Below are positions 34,568 to 43,858 of a stretch of 50,390 nt of DNA, piece by piece. The translations under genes and the position numbers were made by a program. The stretch lies in contig SKQO01000047.1 in the NCBI GenBank assembly GCA_007118975.1, positions 1-50,390 of the forward strand, read 5' to 3'. The notes below the pieces were generated by a model, which worked only from the letters and a program-made list of their open reading frames with translations, was not told where the DNA came from and did not search any database. Numbering within the stretch: position 1 is the first letter of the stretch; every line of letters begins with the position of its first letter. This stretch comes from Halobacteriales archaeon. GTDB lineage: Archaea > Halobacteriota > Halobacteria > Halobacteriales > SKNY01.

Positions 34568-35899
34568 ATGACCGGAGATTCGAATGAACGTATCTATTAC
34601 GTGATCAGCGATCTCCACATCGGCGGCGACGAGCAGCTCGAGGAGATCGAGTTCCGAGAGGAGTTACTGGAGTTTCTCGAGCGGCTTGAAACGATCGAGG
34701 AGGATGCAGAACTGATCATCAACGGTGACGCCTTCGGGCTGTGGGAGTTCACCCAGGTGGAGGGAATCGAGAAATTCGAGGTACTCGAGGAGATCTATCC
34801 GGAAGTCTTCGAACAGCTCAGACGCACGGGCGAGAACATCCCGATCACCTTGATTCCGGGCAATCACGACCACGAGCTCGCCGCGTACGACGAGTACATC
34901 GAGCGGTTCGCCGCCTACAACGTGCGGCTGGTCCCGTCGCTCTCAATCGAACGGGAGCTGGGAGATCAGGTCATCCACTTCGAACACGGTCACCAGCAGG
35001 ACCCCAATAACCGGATCGAAGACTGGGGGAATCCGCACGCCTCACCACTCGGCTATTTTTATAACACACTGGTGACGAGTCGAGCAGGACAACTCTCCGA
35101 GCGGGGACGGTACAATTGGCTGAAGGACGTACAGGCAGTCAATCCAACCGAGCGAATGCCAGTATGGTTGATCTCCAAATACTTTTATCGGGAGATGAAC
35201 CCAGTGCTGCGCTATGCGATGCTACCGTTCTTACTCTTACTCAATATCAGTGCGGTGCTCGCCGTGCTGGCAGGCCTCCATCTCGTCGGCGTGTGGTCGG
35301 TGCCAGTCGTGCGCACGGAAGCGTTCCTCGGCCAGTTCGGCCGGGCGGGCACCATCGCCTGGTTTGTCCTCGCCATCAATATTGTTGTGGCGGGGCTACT
35401 CGTGCTGGTTGGCATTCCGCTGTATTTCATCAGACGTGATATTCGAAAGACGATCGCCCGCTTTGGCGTCTTCGAGACGGCCCTCACGGTCGACCCGGAA
35501 GCACCGTACGAGGATCGGGCGCGGGACGTTTTCGCAGAGAACCCCGACAAGACGATATTCTGCTACGGTCATACGCACCGGCCGACGATCAAGTCAGTTG
35601 ACGGGGGAGTCATGGTGAACACGGGAACGTGGCTGAAACGGCTGCATCGGCGCGACGGCGTGATCGGTGTCCTACCACCGGTATTTTATCCGTCGTACCA
35701 GATCGGGTACGTTCGTATGAAGGAGGAAAACGGAGCGGTAACCATCGATTACAAGGCGATCAAAAAACCGAGTCCGGCGACCGAGGAACTAACGTTGGCA
35801 GAACGGCTGCTCACGGTCGGTCGGGATCCGGAGCCGGAAATCCCGTCGAGTCACTCGGTACAGTCCGACGGGACTGTCGAATTACGGCGAACAACATGA
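34568..35899 (+). CDS. Membrane-anchored calcineurin-like metallophosphoesterase
   Basis: A protein of 443 residues from the ATG at 34568 (MTGDSNERIYYVISDLH); the longer open frame is promoter sequence. Metal ligands are D15 and H17 in ISDLHIGG, D54 in INGDAF, N99-H100 in IPGNHDHE, a histidine in FEHGHQQDPNNR, and GHTHRP late in the protein. Unusually, two membrane helices (MLPFLLLLNISAVLAVLAGL and IAWFVLAINIVVAGLLVLVG) are inserted between the GH and GHTH blocks, so the catalytic site is split around a membrane hairpin. Family members hydrolyse phosphodiesters, including lipid headgroups (LpxH-like) and nucleotides. The insert suggests a membrane-located substrate, by inference. Confidence 0.9.
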   Translation: MTGDSNERIYYVISDLHIGGDEQLEEIEFREELLEFLERLETIEEDAELIINGDAFGLWEFTQVEGIEKFEVLEEIYPEVFEQLRRTGENIPITLIPGNHDHELAAYDEYIERFAAYNVRLVPSLSIERELGDQVIHFEHGHQQDPNNRIEDWGNPHASPLGYFYNTLVTSRAGQLSERGRYNWLKDVQAVNPTERMPVWLISKYFYREMNPVLRYAMLPFLLLLNISAVLAVLAGLHLVGVWSVPVVRTEAFLGQFGRAGTIAWFVLAINIVVAGLLVLVGIPLYFIRRDIRKTIARFGVFETALTVDPEAPYEDRARDVFAENPDKTIFCYGHTHRPTIKSVDGGVMVNTGTWLKRLHRRDGVIGVLPPVFYPSYQIGYVRMKEENGAVTIDYKAIKKPSPATEELTLAERLLTVGRDPEPEIPSSHSVQSDGTVELRRTT

Positions 35900-36109
35900 G
35901 TCGAAATTGGTCGCGAGTGGTCCGGGTGCGGCCAACGCTCCCGGGTTGGGATCGTCGGTCGGTTAATACATTCCCAACCGTCGCACGCCACCATCTCGGC
36001 CTCCTTGATCGGCGGGTAGAGACGGTGTAGCTTTCTTCGAGCCTCCCAGCTTATGAGCTACGAATCGACGGTGACATCCATCTCGTTCGTGCTGTTTCCC
36101 ACATAGCGA
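35900..36109. other. Short gene-free interval
   Basis: Between the phosphoesterase and the IS remnant; nothing recognised. It may include the end of the insertion sequence. Confidence 0.35.
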
Positions 36110-37099
36110 TTACCGGCCGGAGAGTCCCTGGATCCGGAATACGGCAGTTGAGACACTCAATCTGGAGCGAACTCCAGCCGACCCCTTTGATATCCAGCCA
36201 CCTTCCGTGAGTGAACGTGTCGTAGCATTCGAACCAATCCAGATATTCGCGTGCGTTCTCCGGGGAGACGTTCCGATAGAGTCGGCGTGAGTGTGCGTGC
36301 TGAGGTTGTCCAAGACGACTTGATTGGACTCAACATCCGGGTAGCCGGTATATGCGGCCTTGCAGTCGATCCACTCACACGTCCACCAGCGCTCCGTTAC
36401 GTGAAGGCGAGACTCCACCGTCAACGATTCAGTCGCCAGGTGAAGCATTCGGATCCCATTGCGTTCGTAGTGGTGATCGATTCGAGCGAATCCTCCAAGA
36501 CGCGCCGAGAGCGGGTCGCAGACGTGCTTGTGTAGTGTCTTGCTGGATTCGTCAAAACAGTCGACCTGATGCGCCTCGTCGTACAATTCTTCCCCGAGCG
36601 AAAGATTCGTTTCCAGACGGTGGACCAACCCTGCTATTTCATTGGGTGGAGGAAGACAATACTTGGCGCGGTGTGGGTTGAGGTCGTTTTTATCCGCTGT
36701 CGAACGATTTCCTCGGCACTCGAGTCGAACTCGATCTCCTCAAGCGTAACGAGCCGATCGGCCAGATGTGAATACGGCAATCCACTGGTCCTTCTGGTGG
36801 CTTTGAGTAGACGAGAGCGGCGAGATGGGCTTCAACACGGCCGTCGAGGTTCGGTATGTGGTCTCTGCACGGTTTGCGGCGATGAACCGTTCGGCGTACA
36901 CCTTTCGGTTCCGAAAGGTTGGCCCGACCGAACACCCAACGTGCTCATAGATACGGCCATATTTGAGCCTGTCAGCAGCTTACGGAAGAAAAGTTGTGGA
37001 GATGATTGTTGCTTCCCGTTGGCTGCCCTTCCCAACGAACCCTTCGGATTCAGAACGTTCTTGTTCTGAGATATCGATGGTGTACTTTTTCGGACTCAT
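36110..37099 (-). pseudogene. IS630-family transposase, heavily decayed
   Basis: Pieces in all three minus-strand frames line up with one IS630-type DDE transposase. It starts at an ATG at 37099 (MSPKKYTIDISEQERSE), continues with NLDGRVEAHLAALVYSKPPEG, and then VDCFDESSKTLH with the first catalytic aspartate. GFARIDHHYERNG, HVTERWWTCEWIDCKAAY and VVLDNLSTHT, which has the second aspartate, follow. After another shift come VSPENAREYLDWFECYDTFT and QIECLNCRIPDPGTL. The third acidic residue region (normally WLNMAEIE) reads WLDIKGVGW, so the catalytic glutamate is lost. Multiple frameshifts and stops exclude activity. Terminal inverted repeats were not found. Confidence 0.8.
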
Positions 37100-37723
37100 T
37101 TTTCGTCCACGGACCCAGAGGAAAGAACACTGCTATCCACGGTTGGGACGCTACAAAGTGCACTCCTTGTGATAGAGTAACAATCTCGTGATGTCGATGC
37201 GTTTATGCCTTAATATGGCCTGTTGTGTGTTGACACCACGGCGGGTCATACATCCAACAGAGATGTCGTGGTGTCACTAAGATCGCTGGATCGGCTGGAG
37301 TGGCTGGAGTCGTTTTCACCCGTTGGAATAGGCGAAGCTGATATCCACTTACGTCAATCTGACGAGCATCGACAAAATGAGGCAACTACCCAAACGGATC
37401 ATTGCACCTCATTCAAGTGCGACATGTATGTCTCTGGAGCGTTTTGTTCACGACATTACAGGAAGGGTGGAAACGATACCGACCGCTGCGAGTCCTCAAG
37501 CTGGTGTATCACCTTGGTTGACGTTTGCCCAAGAAAAATTCCGGTGGACGAGAATCGTTCCGGCAGTCTCAAGGTGGGTATCAGTCTCCATAGCCTCCGC
37601 GGTCGTTTTCCGTTCTCTTTTCGTGGATGATTGGTGCCAAGGAATTTCGAAGACCCTTTCATTACCAGGGAGTTTGTTAGCCCGAACAATCATTAGTACC
37701 GAATATATCCGTCGCGGCTAGGC
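37100..37723. other. Dead zone with one strong inverted repeat
   Basis: No recognisable gene. TGACACCACG (37231-37240) and CGTGGTGTCA (37267-37276) are exact inverted repeats with a 26-base loop. The region is lower in GC and has the composition of decayed mobile DNA. A 114-codon open frame at 37377-37721 matches nothing recognised. Confidence 0.45.
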
Positions 37724-37724
37724 G

Positions 37725-37931
37725 ATGCGTATAGAGGCCAAAACAGGGACTGGGACAATGAAGGCTGGCCGTCAGACCGCCCTCCGGAACGCGGCTTCAA
37801 TGAGCACGGTTACCACGCTCACCGACTACTTGATGGGTAGAGGGACAGATCCTGTTGAACGGGTACAGAGCACTGCGAAGGACTTTGAGTATTTGCAATC
37901 GATCGAGAAGGCGATCGACGCCGGCTTCTGA
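37725..37931 (+). CDS. Possible small protein of unknown function
   Basis: An open frame of 68 residues, or 57 from the ATG at 37758 (MKAGRQTALRNAASMSTVTT), with an acidic, helical-looking C-terminal half (RVQSTAKDFEYLQSIEKAID). No family is recognised. It lies within a decayed region, so it may be a remnant of a larger gene. Confidence 0.25.
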   Translation: MRIEAKTGTGTMKAGRQTALRNAASMSTVTTLTDYLMGRGTDPVERVQSTAKDFEYLQSIEKAIDAGF

Positions 37932-38399
37932 ATACTGGGCGACCATAAGGAACCGCCGGACCTCAAATGATCAATTATTTGAACAGTCTTTCGGAACGCA
38001 GTTCCGCCTTCGCGGTCTGCTCTGTAGTGTTGCGGTCAAACGGACCTATTTAGCAGCCCAACTCGATGATCGTCGCTCACTCTCTTAGCCCGAGAGAGGG
38101 GAGAAGGGGTTGCATCGGGATATTCTCCTTGGCTTGTTCGGGTCAGTCGTGGGACTGTCGATGCTGAGATGACCTTACCAGAGCCATGTGCGTCCAGCAG
38201 ATCGGGATATCATATACATTAGTCACTACTGATGGATTGTCGAGGTGCTCCCGGACGCGTCGATGTGGGTGAGGCCTCATTTCGGGTTCGTCACACTGCC
38301 ATGTCGCGCCGATTCAACGATGATTGGTGGAGAGTCAAGCCACAATGAAAGTGACAGAGAGGTTCATCCGCAGAGCGCGATGAGAAACGATACAAGGTG
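37932..38399. other. Gene-free interval
   Basis: No gene is recognised in these 468 bases. Composition is more A/T-rich than neighbouring genes, consistent with old insertion-sequence debris continuing from the IS630 remnant. Confidence 0.4.
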
Positions 38400-39152
38400 C
38401 TACTCGCTGAAGAAGGGTGCAACTCCGGAACGCATGAACGATACGTCAGCCCCCAGAAGGATGAACTGGAACCCCTCCCCGATCAATTTGTCCTTCTCAG
38501 CTGGTGTCCGCCCGGCAATCCCCGGCACGACATCGTGGGTACGGGCTGCCTCGAATACTCCTTCGATAGCCGCCCGAACCTCCGGGTGGTTTTTATCGCC
38601 GGGATACCCCATGGAGGCGGACAGATCGTTCGATCCAATGAGGACCACATCGAGTCCTTCGACTGCCAATATATCATCCGCAGAGGCAGCACCTTGCTGA
38701 GATTCGATTTGAAATGCGATTAGCGTCTGTTCGTTCGCGCGGTCGATGTATTCGTCAAAAGCCTCACCGTACTCGTTCGCACGAACCGTACCAGCCACAC
38801 CACGTCGACCAGCAGGTGGAAACTGTGCTGCCGCGACTGCCGATTCGGCCTGCTCGACAGTCTCCACGTTGGGGATGATCACGCCGCCAGCCCCGACATC
38901 AAGGGCTTGTTTTGCCTTCCCAGCTACTGCAGCGTCTACGGAGGGGAGTCGAACAATGGGCGTCGCCTTTGAGGCGATTGTCGTTACCAGTGACTCGACG
39001 CGTTCCGGGGAATAAGGGGCGTGTTCGGTATCGATCCCGAGCCAATCGAGTTCTGTTCGTGCCATTACCTCTGCGACTCGCCGGCTTCCGGAAAGCACCC
39101 ATGCCCCGAGCACGGGATCTCCCGCATCTAATTTCTCAAGTGTGTGATTCAT
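38400..39152 (-). CDS. HpcH/HpaI-family aldolase
   Basis: A 250-residue class II aldolase of the HpcH/GarL/YfaU type. It has DTEHAPYS with the catalytic base H44, VRLPS with the substrate arginine R68, AGGVIIPNVET, RRGVAG, the metal ligand E150 in FQIES, D176 in IGSNDLSASMGYPG, and a C-terminal LLGADVSFM. Members cleave 2-keto-3-deoxy acids into pyruvate and an aldehyde, the step that follows sugar-acid dehydratases. It is therefore a strong candidate to act on products of the enolase-superfamily enzymes at the left of the window, although it lies 24 kb away. Its immediate divergent neighbour is a second peptide-binding lipoprotein gene. Confidence 0.92.
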   Translation of the reverse strand: MNHTLEKLDAGDPVLGAWVLSGSRRVAEVMARTELDWLGIDTEHAPYSPERVESLVTTIASKATPIVRLPSVDAAVAGKAKQALDVGAGGVIIPNVETVEQAESAVAAAQFPPAGRRGVAGTVRANEYGEAFDEYIDRANEQTLIAFQIESQQGAASADDILAVEGLDVVLIGSNDLSASMGYPGDKNHPEVRAAIEGVFEAARTHDVVPGIAGRTPAEKDKLIGEGFQFILLGADVSFMRSGVAPFFSE

Positions 39153-39457
39153 AAGTAATCACCTTGTTCAAATACGTCGATCCTCATCAAATGAATGGTT
39201 AACGCACACGGTGGCGATTATCACGCTGGTCGGGTGTGGTAGTTCGATCCGGCTCCTGTCGAGATTGAATCAATCATACTTTAAGCTAGATAAGCAACCG
39301 AGACTCTCCAACAGATAGACACGAATGGACGATCCACGGAGTAAAAGCGCTAACATATTGAAGCGTGACAAAAAGTCTATTTGTCTGCCACGGGTAGTCA
39401 ATCGGTAACAGACATCTTTATGAACAATGAGTTACAAAATTATTGAGAGGCTTAATT
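39153..39457. promoter_or_regulatory. Divergent control region between the aldolase and a binding protein
   Basis: A 305-base gene-free interval between divergent starts. CTTTATGA at 39416-39423 lies 35-42 bases before the binding-protein ATG at 39458 and is the best box A candidate. No operator repeat was identified. Confidence 0.45.
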
Positions 39458-41704
39458 ATGCAACGTCGCGCTACATCACGAGCGGATTTGAAACGTCGAG
39501 GACTGCTCATGTCCATCGGAGCTGGTGCCATGGGATCCTTGGCGGGCTGTATCGGAGACGACACGGATCCGGGTGACGTAGATCTGATCGAAGGGGATCC
39601 CGAGGCACCGACGATTGATCCTGATGATGTCGATGATGAGGATCTCCCCGAGGGCGCCTATGTGGATGGCCAGGATCTCATACTGGTCACACCAAATAAC
39701 CCGGAGGAAGTGCACTTCTCCGGCATGCCCGGGGATACGGTGATTACTGACGTGTACGATGCCGCGAACGATGTGTTTGCCGCGTCTCACGAACCGGGTA
39801 TTTGGGGCAGATTCTGGCTCGCAGACTACTGGGCTGCACCGGGTGACCCCTTCTTCGGGTTTTACGACAGTGTAGAGATCGAGTCAGACACGATCACTGC
39901 CGTCATCCGGGACGATGTTTACTGGAGCGATGGTGAACCCGTGATTGCCAAAGACGCGATCGCGACCCACGCTCTCTGGGTGCTCCCACCGGACCATGAT
40001 CGTGATCTCCCATGGGACTATGGCCCGGGAGAGGCCCGATTTCACGGTGGATTTATCGGAAGTTTCAGCGTCCCCGATGGAATGGATGGCAAGGTGTTCG
40101 AATGGCACATCGTCGACAATCCGGAATGGGAGGAAGTCGGCGGTTTCGAAGCAATGTCGACCGGAGAAATTTGGGCCCGCATGGGGGGAACACCGGCCGT
40201 CAACTACTTACGGAATGGGCCAAACTTCCCAAGCCATTTGGACAGATGGGAGGACATCTGGGACGAGCGAATCCAACAATGGGAGGAACGGGATCCGGAC
40301 TTCCAAGAACGAACTGTTTTCCTGAATGATCGATTCGACGGGCAAGAACTCGCGGAGTGGTCGCGGGAACCCGGAAACGTTCCCACCCACGGTGCTTGGA
40401 CGCTAGCCGAGACCGTCGGGACCCAGGAGATCGTCCTCGAAAAGAACGAACACTACCGACACGTCGACGATATCAACTTTGATTCGAACATCTTCGAGTA
40501 TAGCGAAGATGATCCGAGGATACAAGCAGGGCTGCGCGCTGGTCGATTCGATGCAGCAACGACGACCATGTCCCCGGATGCAGTTGACGAAATCCCCGGG
40601 ACGTATACCCAGGTCACCTCGCCTTCGGCAGCCGGTCACTCACTGGGAATCAACCACAATTCACCGCTAGGGGATGTGAAGGTCCGTCAGGCGATCATGT
40701 ACGCCCTGGATTCACCCTCCATCGCCCAGAACATTCACCCCGATGCAGCCGCACCGATCGACATTCCCGGCTGGGACATGTGGGCCGCAGATGCGGTTCT
40801 GGACGAATCCTGGGCAAGGGAGAACTTGATCGATTACTCCCAAGACCTCGATCGTGCCGAGCAGTTGATGCAGGAAGCGGGATGGAGTCGAGGGGGCGAC
40901 GACCTTTGGGAGGACGATGGCCAGCCGTTCCAGACGGTGATTGCGACCCCAGAAAATGATCCCGTGATGGAACTCACCGTACAAGATCAGTTGGCGAATT
41001 TCGGATTTGATTGGGGCGTACAAACCTTCGAATCGGCGACGTTCGCGGAACGACGGGATGGATCAGATTCAATCGACTACATCGAGGAGGAATACGGAGG
41101 CAGCGGCGATTTCGACGTCTGGCAAGAGGGATGGCTAGCCGGATTCTACGAGCAGATGGCCGACATGTGGTGGGGAGGGGTGGCTCATAACACGAGAGTC
41201 CGATCGCGCAATCTGTTTACCCACGAGATCCAGGAAGAGGGGATGCAAAATTATGCAGATAGTGGGTGGGTTGAAGGACAGTACGATATCTGGTTCGATT
41301 GGCTCGTGAGCATCCCCCCAATCGGTGAGCCTGATGCCGAACCATCCGTTGAATGGAACCCCGGATACGTATGGGGGGCAGCCCGAACAGGTCCGCTGAA
41401 CTTCGATTCGCCGTACACAGACAACGAGTACTACAATCCGCCACACGACGAACCACATCCCGAAAACGCGGATTACTGGTGGCAGAAGTTCGCCTGGACG
41501 GCAAATTGGTTGCTGCCAGTGCTCCCGTTTGCACGGGGTCAAAACCAGAACTTCCTCAATACTGCGAATTGGGAATGGCCGTTCGACCACGACATGTTCG
41601 AGTTCTATCAGCTCAACTGGAATGCGCCGACGCTGGCCACACAAAATCTCATCGCTGCAGATGTGTCCAATCCCAAAGACGGCGCAGAGGTCGTGGACAG
41701 GTAA
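39458..41704 (+). CDS. Oligopeptide-type ABC substrate-binding lipoprotein, second (SBP_bac_5)
   Basis: A protein of 748 residues from the ATG at 39458 (MQRRATSRADLKRRGLLMSI). The twin-arginine motif KRRGLLMS and lipobox LAGC mark a folded-exported, lipid-anchored protein with an acidic linker. Mature-part blocks follow the family-5 order: VYWSDGEPVIAKDAI, an AGLRAGRFDAATTT helix, GDVKVRQAIMYALDSPSIAQ, and LDRAEQLMQEAGWSRGGDDLW. It is larger than the first binding protein (625) and has many aromatic residues (W, Y), which may suit carbohydrate or glycopeptide ligands. No permease genes accompany it, so it probably shares the OppBC-DF importer or is an orphan. It is followed by the FG-GAP protein on the same strand. 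Confidence 0.9.
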   Translation: MQRRATSRADLKRRGLLMSIGAGAMGSLAGCIGDDTDPGDVDLIEGDPEAPTIDPDDVDDEDLPEGAYVDGQDLILVTPNNPEEVHFSGMPGDTVITDVYDAANDVFAASHEPGIWGRFWLADYWAAPGDPFFGFYDSVEIESDTITAVIRDDVYWSDGEPVIAKDAIATHALWVLPPDHDRDLPWDYGPGEARFHGGFIGSFSVPDGMDGKVFEWHIVDNPEWEEVGGFEAMSTGEIWARMGGTPAVNYLRNGPNFPSHLDRWEDIWDERIQQWEERDPDFQERTVFLNDRFDGQELAEWSREPGNVPTHGAWTLAETVGTQEIVLEKNEHYRHVDDINFDSNIFEYSEDDPRIQAGLRAGRFDAATTTMSPDAVDEIPGTYTQVTSPSAAGHSLGINHNSPLGDVKVRQAIMYALDSPSIAQNIHPDAAAPIDIPGWDMWAADAVLDESWARENLIDYSQDLDRAEQLMQEAGWSRGGDDLWEDDGQPFQTVIATPENDPVMELTVQDQLANFGFDWGVQTFESATFAERRDGSDSIDYIEEEYGGSGDFDVWQEGWLAGFYEQMADMWWGGVAHNTRVRSRNLFTHEIQEEGMQNYADSGWVEGQYDIWFDWLVSIPPIGEPDAEPSVEWNPGYVWGAARTGPLNFDSPYTDNEYYNPPHDEPHPENADYWWQKFAWTANWLLPVLPFARGQNQNFLNTANWEWPFDHDMFEFYQLNWNAPTLATQNLIAADVSNPKDGAEVVDR

Positions 41705-41882
41705 AAAGCGGATCTCGGTTTGGCCATCATAGAAACTCGTATGCACGACATTGCGGAATACCTCCACCGGGGTACCACCGCCGTGCGTCGGCAATACTGC
41801 TGAACATACGACGGGCTCGAAGTCGGGAGAAATACAACGGTTCAGTACCACCGATCGTATCACGCAAGATATCCTGTCATTG

Positions 41883-43559
41883 ATGAAGAGGACGACTGCG
41901 GACCTGACCACGCATCTCACCACAGTCCTGTTGTTGGGTCTGTTGGTGGTGGGGTTGGCTGCGATCATGACGACCTTTCAAGCGCCGCTAGCGGCGGAGA
42001 CTTCGAAATCGGATCTGGCCTTCGAGGAAGTGAGTGTCGACCGTGGCTTTACCTATTCTGCAAATGCGCACATGCAGATGGGAAACAGCCGTGCGGGTGT
42101 ATACGTCTCCGACGTGACCAATAACGGATATCCCGACATCCTCGCGATCGGCGGAGACGAACCGGTTCTGTACATCAACGATGGCGGTCACTTTGAGGCG
42201 TCTACTGCTCTCCCCGAGATCAATGCTACCATCAGCGCAGCGGTATTTTTCGACAAAAACGGCAACGGCTGGGAGGACCTCTTCCTGCTACCACGCGACG
42301 ACTCACCGATCCTCCTGGCAAACGAAGAGGGGACCTTCGAGCACCGATCGGCTGGCCTGGCTGACCTGGAACTTCGTGTCCCGGTGGCTGCCTCTGTTGC
42401 GGATTACAATAGGAACGGCTGTTTAGACGTCTTTATCGTCCAAAACGGCGAATGGCAGCGCGGGCTCCCCGCAAAAGAACAGCGAGCGAAGGATGCGCAA
42501 ATACTTGGACAGGAACCGAGCGAAATCGTCGTCGAGAACGACAACGGAAATCCGAACTATCTCCTCGAAGGAGACTGTGCCTCCGGAACATTTGAAGATG
42601 TCACAACGGAGGTGGGCATCGATGGCGAGCGCTGGTCGATGGCGACCAGCTTTGCGGATTTCACTGGTAACGGATATCCAGACATCCACGAGGCGAACGA
42701 TTTCAACTACGACTATCTGTGGGTAAATAATGAGGGTGATGGATTCGAACGAGAACGCCTCCCTGACACCAATCGGCACGCGATGTCCTCCTTACCGATG
42801 GATGTCACCGGCAACGGTGAGTTAGATCTCTTCGTAACCAACATTCATCTGCTCGGTGACACGGGGGCAAAGCAAGTACTTGCATCCGTTGACAATAGCG
42901 GTAACAACCTGCTCATCAACGATGGAGGTGGATTTTCGTCGCAAGAGTTTGAATACAATGTGCGGGACGGGGGCTGGGGATGGGCAGCTGTTGCATCTGA
43001 TTTCACCAATAACGGCGAAGTTGACCTGATTCATGCAACCCACCACGAAACTAACCTCAATGCCCCAGAACAATCCGTGTTGACACAGCCTCGCGTCTGG
43101 GTCCGTGACGGCGGGACATTCCGGCGAGTCGACAGTGCAGCCGCGGGCTTTCTTCCACAAAACGGCCGTGGCTTGGCAGCACTTGATTTTAATGGCAACG
43201 GACAGGAAGATCTCGTTACGTCAAACCTGGACAGCCATTTTAAACTCTATGAGAATCAGGGGCCGAGCCAGAACTGGCTGCAAGTGACGGTGCGAGATGG
43301 TGATGGCGCAATTGCGATCGGTGCAAGAGCCACTATTCACAGCCATTCATCGGGAAGCGATATCGACCAGCATATCCCGATCAAGGCAAGAACGGATCTC
43401 CTCTCTCAGTCCAGCCGGCGTCATCACGTGGGGCTGGGCGACGCCACGAAGGCGACTGTCGAAGTGACGTTCCCGGACGGGACGATAAGAACGTACGGCC
43501 CCCTCGATAGTAATCAGCACGTCGAGCTTTACAAGAATGGCTCGGTAAAGACAGTCTAA
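41883..43559 (+). CDS. Secreted FG-GAP/ASPIC (CRTAC1-like) repeat protein
   Basis: A protein of 558 residues from the ATG at 41883 (MKRTTADLTTHLTTVLLLGL). An N-terminal hydrophobic segment (to about residue 32) serves as signal or anchor. The body is a beta-propeller of FG-GAP/VCBS repeats with loops DVTNNGYPDI, DKNGNGWEDL, DYNRNGCLDV, DFTGNGYPDI, DVTGNGELDL, DFTNNGEVDL and DFNGNGQEDL. The C-terminus is an UnbV/ASPIC domain (QNWLQVTVRDGDGAIAIGAR … DATKATVEVTFPDGT). Such extracellular proteins are thought to bind calcium and sugars or proteins. Most loops carry T or N where calcium loops usually have D. It follows the second binding protein by 178 bases and may be co-expressed. Confidence 0.9.
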   Translation: MKRTTADLTTHLTTVLLLGLLVVGLAAIMTTFQAPLAAETSKSDLAFEEVSVDRGFTYSANAHMQMGNSRAGVYVSDVTNNGYPDILAIGGDEPVLYINDGGHFEASTALPEINATISAAVFFDKNGNGWEDLFLLPRDDSPILLANEEGTFEHRSAGLADLELRVPVAASVADYNRNGCLDVFIVQNGEWQRGLPAKEQRAKDAQILGQEPSEIVVENDNGNPNYLLEGDCASGTFEDVTTEVGIDGERWSMATSFADFTGNGYPDIHEANDFNYDYLWVNNEGDGFERERLPDTNRHAMSSLPMDVTGNGELDLFVTNIHLLGDTGAKQVLASVDNSGNNLLINDGGGFSSQEFEYNVRDGGWGWAAVASDFTNNGEVDLIHATHHETNLNAPEQSVLTQPRVWVRDGGTFRRVDSAAAGFLPQNGRGLAALDFNGNGQEDLVTSNLDSHFKLYENQGPSQNWLQVTVRDGDGAIAIGARATIHSHSSGSDIDQHIPIKARTDLLSQSSRRHHVGLGDATKATVEVTFPDGTIRTYGPLDSNQHVELYKNGSVKTV

Positions 43560-43858
43560 TATTCTCTGTGAACCCAGTAATAGCCACGGATCCCGACTTT
43601 AGCCCTAGCGCTCAAAGTACCCGTGCGGTCAAGCGGGCCCGCTTTTGGAGGTGTTGTGGTACTGCGTTGTAGGGGTCTCCCCTCCGACTTCGTTCGCTTT
43701 CCTCACGTCGTGATGGACGGCTAGCGCATCAAAAGGTGGGGGAGTGGTGGAAAAACTTCGTTCATACAAGTCGTCCGTCGCATGTCCGGATCATACGAGT
43801 GGGAAAAAACCACGCCCATTCCACAAGACTTGTTTTTCAGAACGCCTGACGTAACTCG
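43560..43858. other. Gene-free interval
   Basis: About 300 bases between same-strand genes, with no gene or repeat recognised. It should contain the promoter of the glycerophosphodiesterase gene. Confidence 0.4.
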
